From assembly GCF_008327685.1 (NCBI RefSeq), contig NZ_BDDE01000022.1:124001-188000 (forward strand): a DNA stretch of 64,000 nucleotides, read 5' to 3'. This stretch comes from Actinomadura sp. K4S16 (GTDB lineage: Bacteria; Actinomycetota; Actinomycetes; Streptosporangiales; Streptosporangiaceae). This document shows positions 62,701 to 64,000 of this stretch, one piece after another. The notes under the pieces were generated by a model. It was not told the origin of the DNA, did no database searches, and saw only the letters and a program-made list of their open reading frames with translations. Positions within the stretch are counted from its first letter, which is position 1. Every line of letters starts with the position of its first letter. The position numbers were made by a program, and so were the translations under genes.

Positions 62701-64000
62701 GTGGGACATCACTACCTCGTACGAGTACGACGCGCTCGGGCAGCCCACGAAGAACACTCTCACCGGCGCCGGCGGGTCGCCCAGCCGCGTGATGAGCTGG
62801 ACCTATTACCCGGACGGTAAGCCAAGGACACGGACCGATGACGGCGTGCCGGTAGGAGGGCACTCCGTCCTGGTCGACAATTCCGACTTCAACAACACCC
62901 GTGTAGCGGGCACGTGGACAGCCTCCTCGCAAGGCGAAGGACTTTACGGACCGAATTTCCACACCAAGCCCGCGGGGGACGGGTCCGGCCAGTTCCAGTG
63001 GGGGCTGAACATCCCGCAGTCCGGCGAGTACGAGGTCTTCGTCCGCTACCCCGACGTGGCGAATGCAGCGCCGGACGCCGAATTGAAGATCGACCATAAG
63101 ACCGGAACCGCAGCAAAGACCATCGACCAGAAAGCGCAGCCGGGGCAGTGGATCAGCCTCGGACGATACCAGTTCGACGAGGGCACCACGCACCGGGTCA
63201 TCCTAACGGACAAGGCCACTCCCGGGACGACTGTGGTCGCCGACTCCGTGAGGCTGGTCCGTGACAACAGCGGCGACGCCGACACCGAGGGAAAGCATTT
63301 CGAGTACCGCTACGATCCGAACGCAAACCTTATCTCGATCAGCGATTCGAGCTCCAATGCGAGGGTCGACGACTATGCGGTCACATACACCCGTCTGAAT
63401 CAGGTATCTAAGGTCGAAGAGAGGCTCAACGGCGTTTTGGAGAACGCCACGTCGTTCACCTACGACGAGAACGGTCAGCCCAAGACGCAGAAGCACGACC
63501 GGGAGTACGCGACCTTCGAGTACGACGTCCGTGACCTGCCGGCGAGGGTCAGCCACGCGAATTCAGAGTCCGACCCCACCCCGAAACTGACGACGTTCAC
63601 CTACACGGCGCGGGGGCAGCGGCTGCACCAGGTCAAGGGCAACGGCAACACCGTCGATTTCGACTACTATCTCGACGGCTTGATCAGGCAGCAGACAGAG
63701 AAGAAGAACGACGGCACTGTTGTTTCCGAACACTCCCTCGACTACGACCTCAACGGGCAGCGCAGCCGAGATGTGGGCCGGAAGCTGAACGCCGATACCC
63801 CTAACGCGTACCTCACGACAACCGCCGACTACACCTACGACCCGCGTGACCGGGTGGCCAGGGTGGTCAAGACCGGCGCAGGCGCGGGAACCGAGACCTA
63901 TGTTCATGACGCGAACAATAACGTCATCGAGCAAACGGTTAACGAAGTCACGACCACGTACGACTATGACCGGAACCGACTTCTCACCTCGGCCTCCGGC
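56792..64000 (+). CDS. RHS/YD-repeat protein with DNRLRE and golvesin-like domains (3' end outside window)
   Basis: The frame from GTG 56792 is open for 2,403 codons to the right edge; AAGGGA lies 10 bases upstream. A signal peptide (LLAGILVVVLALALAPPARA) directs secretion. About 335-648: DNRLRE-type domain (RALLKFPLDQIPAGTQIDSA), interrupted at about 475-572 by a golvesin-like insert (SYTWVPRVTETGTYQVQAHY to VIADAVRLYREG). About 757-950: second DNRLRE (RAVLKFPALSDIPTTASVLD). About 953-1063: Ig-like (TVDVTLTNTTTSTWNQADWV). From about 1104: RHS core with RLAYNSKDTSDTVAGYGWSI and many YD repeats (YDRNGNLTSETEPKGN, YDDAGNVTTLVDPRK, YDALGQPTKNTLTG). About 2027-2158: second golvesin-like domain. 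RHS shells usually encapsulate a C-terminal toxin, which here lies beyond the window. Confidence 0.9.
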   Translation, partial: MSRFRRLLAGILVVVLALALAPPARAQQPAAGAEVSDPGDGWKPESKRNAWDRFKGWFGDNDPKPRRLPAGGVPRNDPAPARKKAAPAKRVKELTGRRTANAKVYELSDGRLQKELSAVPLHYRGKDGDWHDIDPRIKPADRKGFVYGNQTNTFHSFFSTRPDELVTFDANGASLTLGTPQATPDKPKATGNTVTYQGLLGDGADVSYEIARDALKEKIVLDAPPKDGTYSFTVKAAGVRAWQRPDGAIAFYKGDFDGRPVFVMPKPFMYDSKADAASPYGKAWSPKVTQSMRWDAKAGLLHITVRADKTWLNDAKRTYPVVIDPTIKIAPTPTQSQDTMISSDGPTQNYDDTWRLSVGTTNTGKSRALLKFPLDQIPAGTQIDSAQLQLYYDQNHTSSANAVTLEARRATAAWDETTATWNSANAITGELSGNTEQVDDGDPGKTALNGTWTRLNTFDGSAVGNDLYTSKNATTGDSYTWVPRVTETGTYQVQAHYKQYDDAATTAPYTVTYNGGSKLYPIDQSAGTKAAGVWKTLGSHPFAAGTQGSVKLGDVSDSSKRVIADAVRLYREGTAVRPAGDDASAWHSFSVRDTVQHWLDGSQPNHGFVIKARDENTLGQGGPRYEGSLFFYNGETATYPKLVVTYGRPGVEVNSPTTIHATGADLTWPAYNDPSTSADDDIVEYQVHRSVWQTFTPSQATLIAPVSKDVRTYTDTTAQPTPADSTDPFGNSYYYMVAVKTRDGKITPGPTQLARLPKAGRAYRIYQSGVTDTTLTASRPDDNQDVLAGEPWLMVGNNSATYGTSRAVLKFPALSDIPTTASVLDAQVRLWSAGVDPGGTATYELRGLTRGFTETTATWNKADATTSWTTPGGDMDTTVSGTGSNWSNDPQQRVLNATSLAQKWVADPASNKGAIVKLANESTPAERAIFTSSEGREPQLRPQLVVTYLETTPENTYYVPATPAKVAPDSTQTVDVTLTNTTTSTWNQADWVLSYRWSRPDGSPVTVQQTHTALPKNLVPGDAVTVQAQVKAPPASIEGNKRVDHVLEWDMWNTTTSTWLSSGTAAAARAAAVDKVGALKQSLAVEESTSDQVGLEKFYAYAGKNTGAGSTVMNNLHAGNAVWQYNAFTNPSRGLATFLRLAYNSKDTSDTVAGYGWSIQASSPMRLGSPVDPHPNTKGRTVSLTDGDGTTHTFTLDDKGNTDPADDEYVAPAGVHYYLQRLAECKPKDEISRAWVMTRPDRTQFFFDCDGYISSIEDNNGNRMDFTYEVRRSQNKPTKFLRYITDPTGRQTLTIDYWAKGQDYSYIDDTTWEKKTGTGLTNPHIIDHVKTITDISGRTLTFTYSDKGLLGELVDGAGSSQPKVFGFQYDATQGNKNVKLIKVTDPRGHATNLAYYDTPEDDPKFKWSLKTITDRLNNSTSYAYTDPDGTQGQQVQTVVTDAENHATTYLMDGKGRPIQSTNAKRQTTKLGWDDDNNVTRLEEPPATTGATPAISTWSYDPKTGYPTEIKDAEAVKNAWSGTTLTYQTGLNGHIADLIAKKSPEGRLWTFAYSAEGSLSAVTDPLGNATPEDGDYTATYTYDTWGQLETATDANDHTTRHSDFDASGYPQKMTDPLGNVTTFEYDVRGNVTKLTDARGKATTQGYDEFSRSLENRSPKDQSAGEYIVTAAPLYDPNDNVLRQYAPNGTAAAATYDAVDQVTQVVEPEDEPGDPERRTTYTYDRNGNLTSETEPKGNLTDEPGDYTTTYGYDEIERLTSVTNAEGHKLSYAYDDAGNVTTLVDPRKNATPATDDYTTKYTYDLAHRVTATTNAAGGIRETGYDRDGLATNTTDEDGNDTLVTLNPRGNPTEVRIPHRKDGDTVVYRTTRYEYDQVGNRTKIITPRGVATADDPDDFVQQIVYDELNRVKEEIYGYDADDPRYNRPDRTIRAYDAVGNLTKVSSPPSSGQTVRNDTVYTHYDNGWIKTSRDPWDITTSYEYDALGQPTKNTLTGAGGSPSRVMSWTYYPDGKPRTRTDDGVPVGGHSVLVDNSDFNNTRVAGTWTASSQGEGLYGPNFHTKPAGDGSGQFQWGLNIPQSGEYEVFVRYPDVANAAPDAELKIDHKTGTAAKTIDQKAQPGQWISLGRYQFDEGTTHRVILTDKATPGTTVVADSVRLVRDNSGDADTEGKHFEYRYDPNANLISISDSSSNARVDDYAVTYTRLNQVSKVEERLNGVLENATSFTYDENGQPKTQKHDREYATFEYDVRDLPARVSHANSESDPTPKLTTFTYTARGQRLHQVKGNGNTVDFDYYLDGLIRQQTEKKNDGTVVSEHSLDYDLNGQRSRDVGRKLNADTPNAYLTTTADYTYDPRDRVARVVKTGAGAGTETYVHDANNNVIEQTVNEVTTTYDYDRNRLLTSASG

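Overview
The window is very GC-rich DNA with strong third-position GC bias, frequent GTG starts, GTGA/ATGA gene overlaps and TAnnnT-type -10 boxes placed 6-8 bases before start codons. It encodes an SsgB-type sporulation/cell-division protein, polyphosphate glucokinase, two giant LuxR-family ATPase regulators and a PGPGW membrane protein. This points to a spore-forming, mycelial actinomycete. Thermomonosporaceae/Streptosporangiales relatives fit best, but the genus is an inference.

Layout. 1-7.3 kb: the start of an FAD oxidoreductase, a large protein with a PcfJ-like domain, a GT39-type membrane glycosyltransferase next to a sulfatase/LTA-synthase-like membrane protein, and a DHFR-family reductase. 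7.3-17.4 kb: a sugar locus with a broken class II aldolase, a DeoR regulator, a GH4 glycosidase, a PfkB kinase, an ABC importer without its own ATPase, and a secreted PIG-L deacetylase. 17.5-23.1 kb: a secreted S1 protease, a G5/excalibur lipoprotein, two TerD proteins, a membrane protein and an ArsR-SRPBCC regulator. 23.3-28.8 kb: a LuxR/LAL regulator divergent from an MFS-M20 peptidase pair. 28.9-29.5 kb: an 81-bp tandem repeat and a tRNA Gly-Cys-Val operon. 29.6-32.1 kb: a winged-helix regulator with pabB- and pabC-like genes. 32.2-41.2 kb: a second sugar operon (complete ABC importer, PHP metallohydrolase, GH38 alpha-mannosidase) facing polyphosphate glucokinase. 41.2-45.6 kb: a TetR-controlled SDR/SMR pair, soluble transhydrogenase, ssgB and a PGPGW protein.

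45.6-53.3 kb is an island at tRNA-Val(CAC). A 48-bp perfect copy of the tRNA 3' end recurs 7.6 kb downstream. Between the copies lie a barstar pseudogene, a 1,395-residue regulator with two tandem ATPase modules and an unusual ATC start, an XRE-like regulator and small ORFs; no integrase is visible. 53.8-64 kb carries an ECF-like sigma factor, a secreted FG-GAP protein and the first 2,403 codons of an RHS/YD-repeat protein whose C-terminal (probably toxin) end lies outside the window.

How genes work together. The two carbohydrate loci each couple import to intracellular processing: GH4 plus PfkB in the first, GH38 plus PHP in the second, with glucokinase next to the latter. The secreted deacetylase of the first locus could trim acetylated glycans before uptake. 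The island and the adjacent RHS locus look like accessory, conflict-related DNA, with immunity debris (barstar), large sensory regulators and a large secreted repeat protein.
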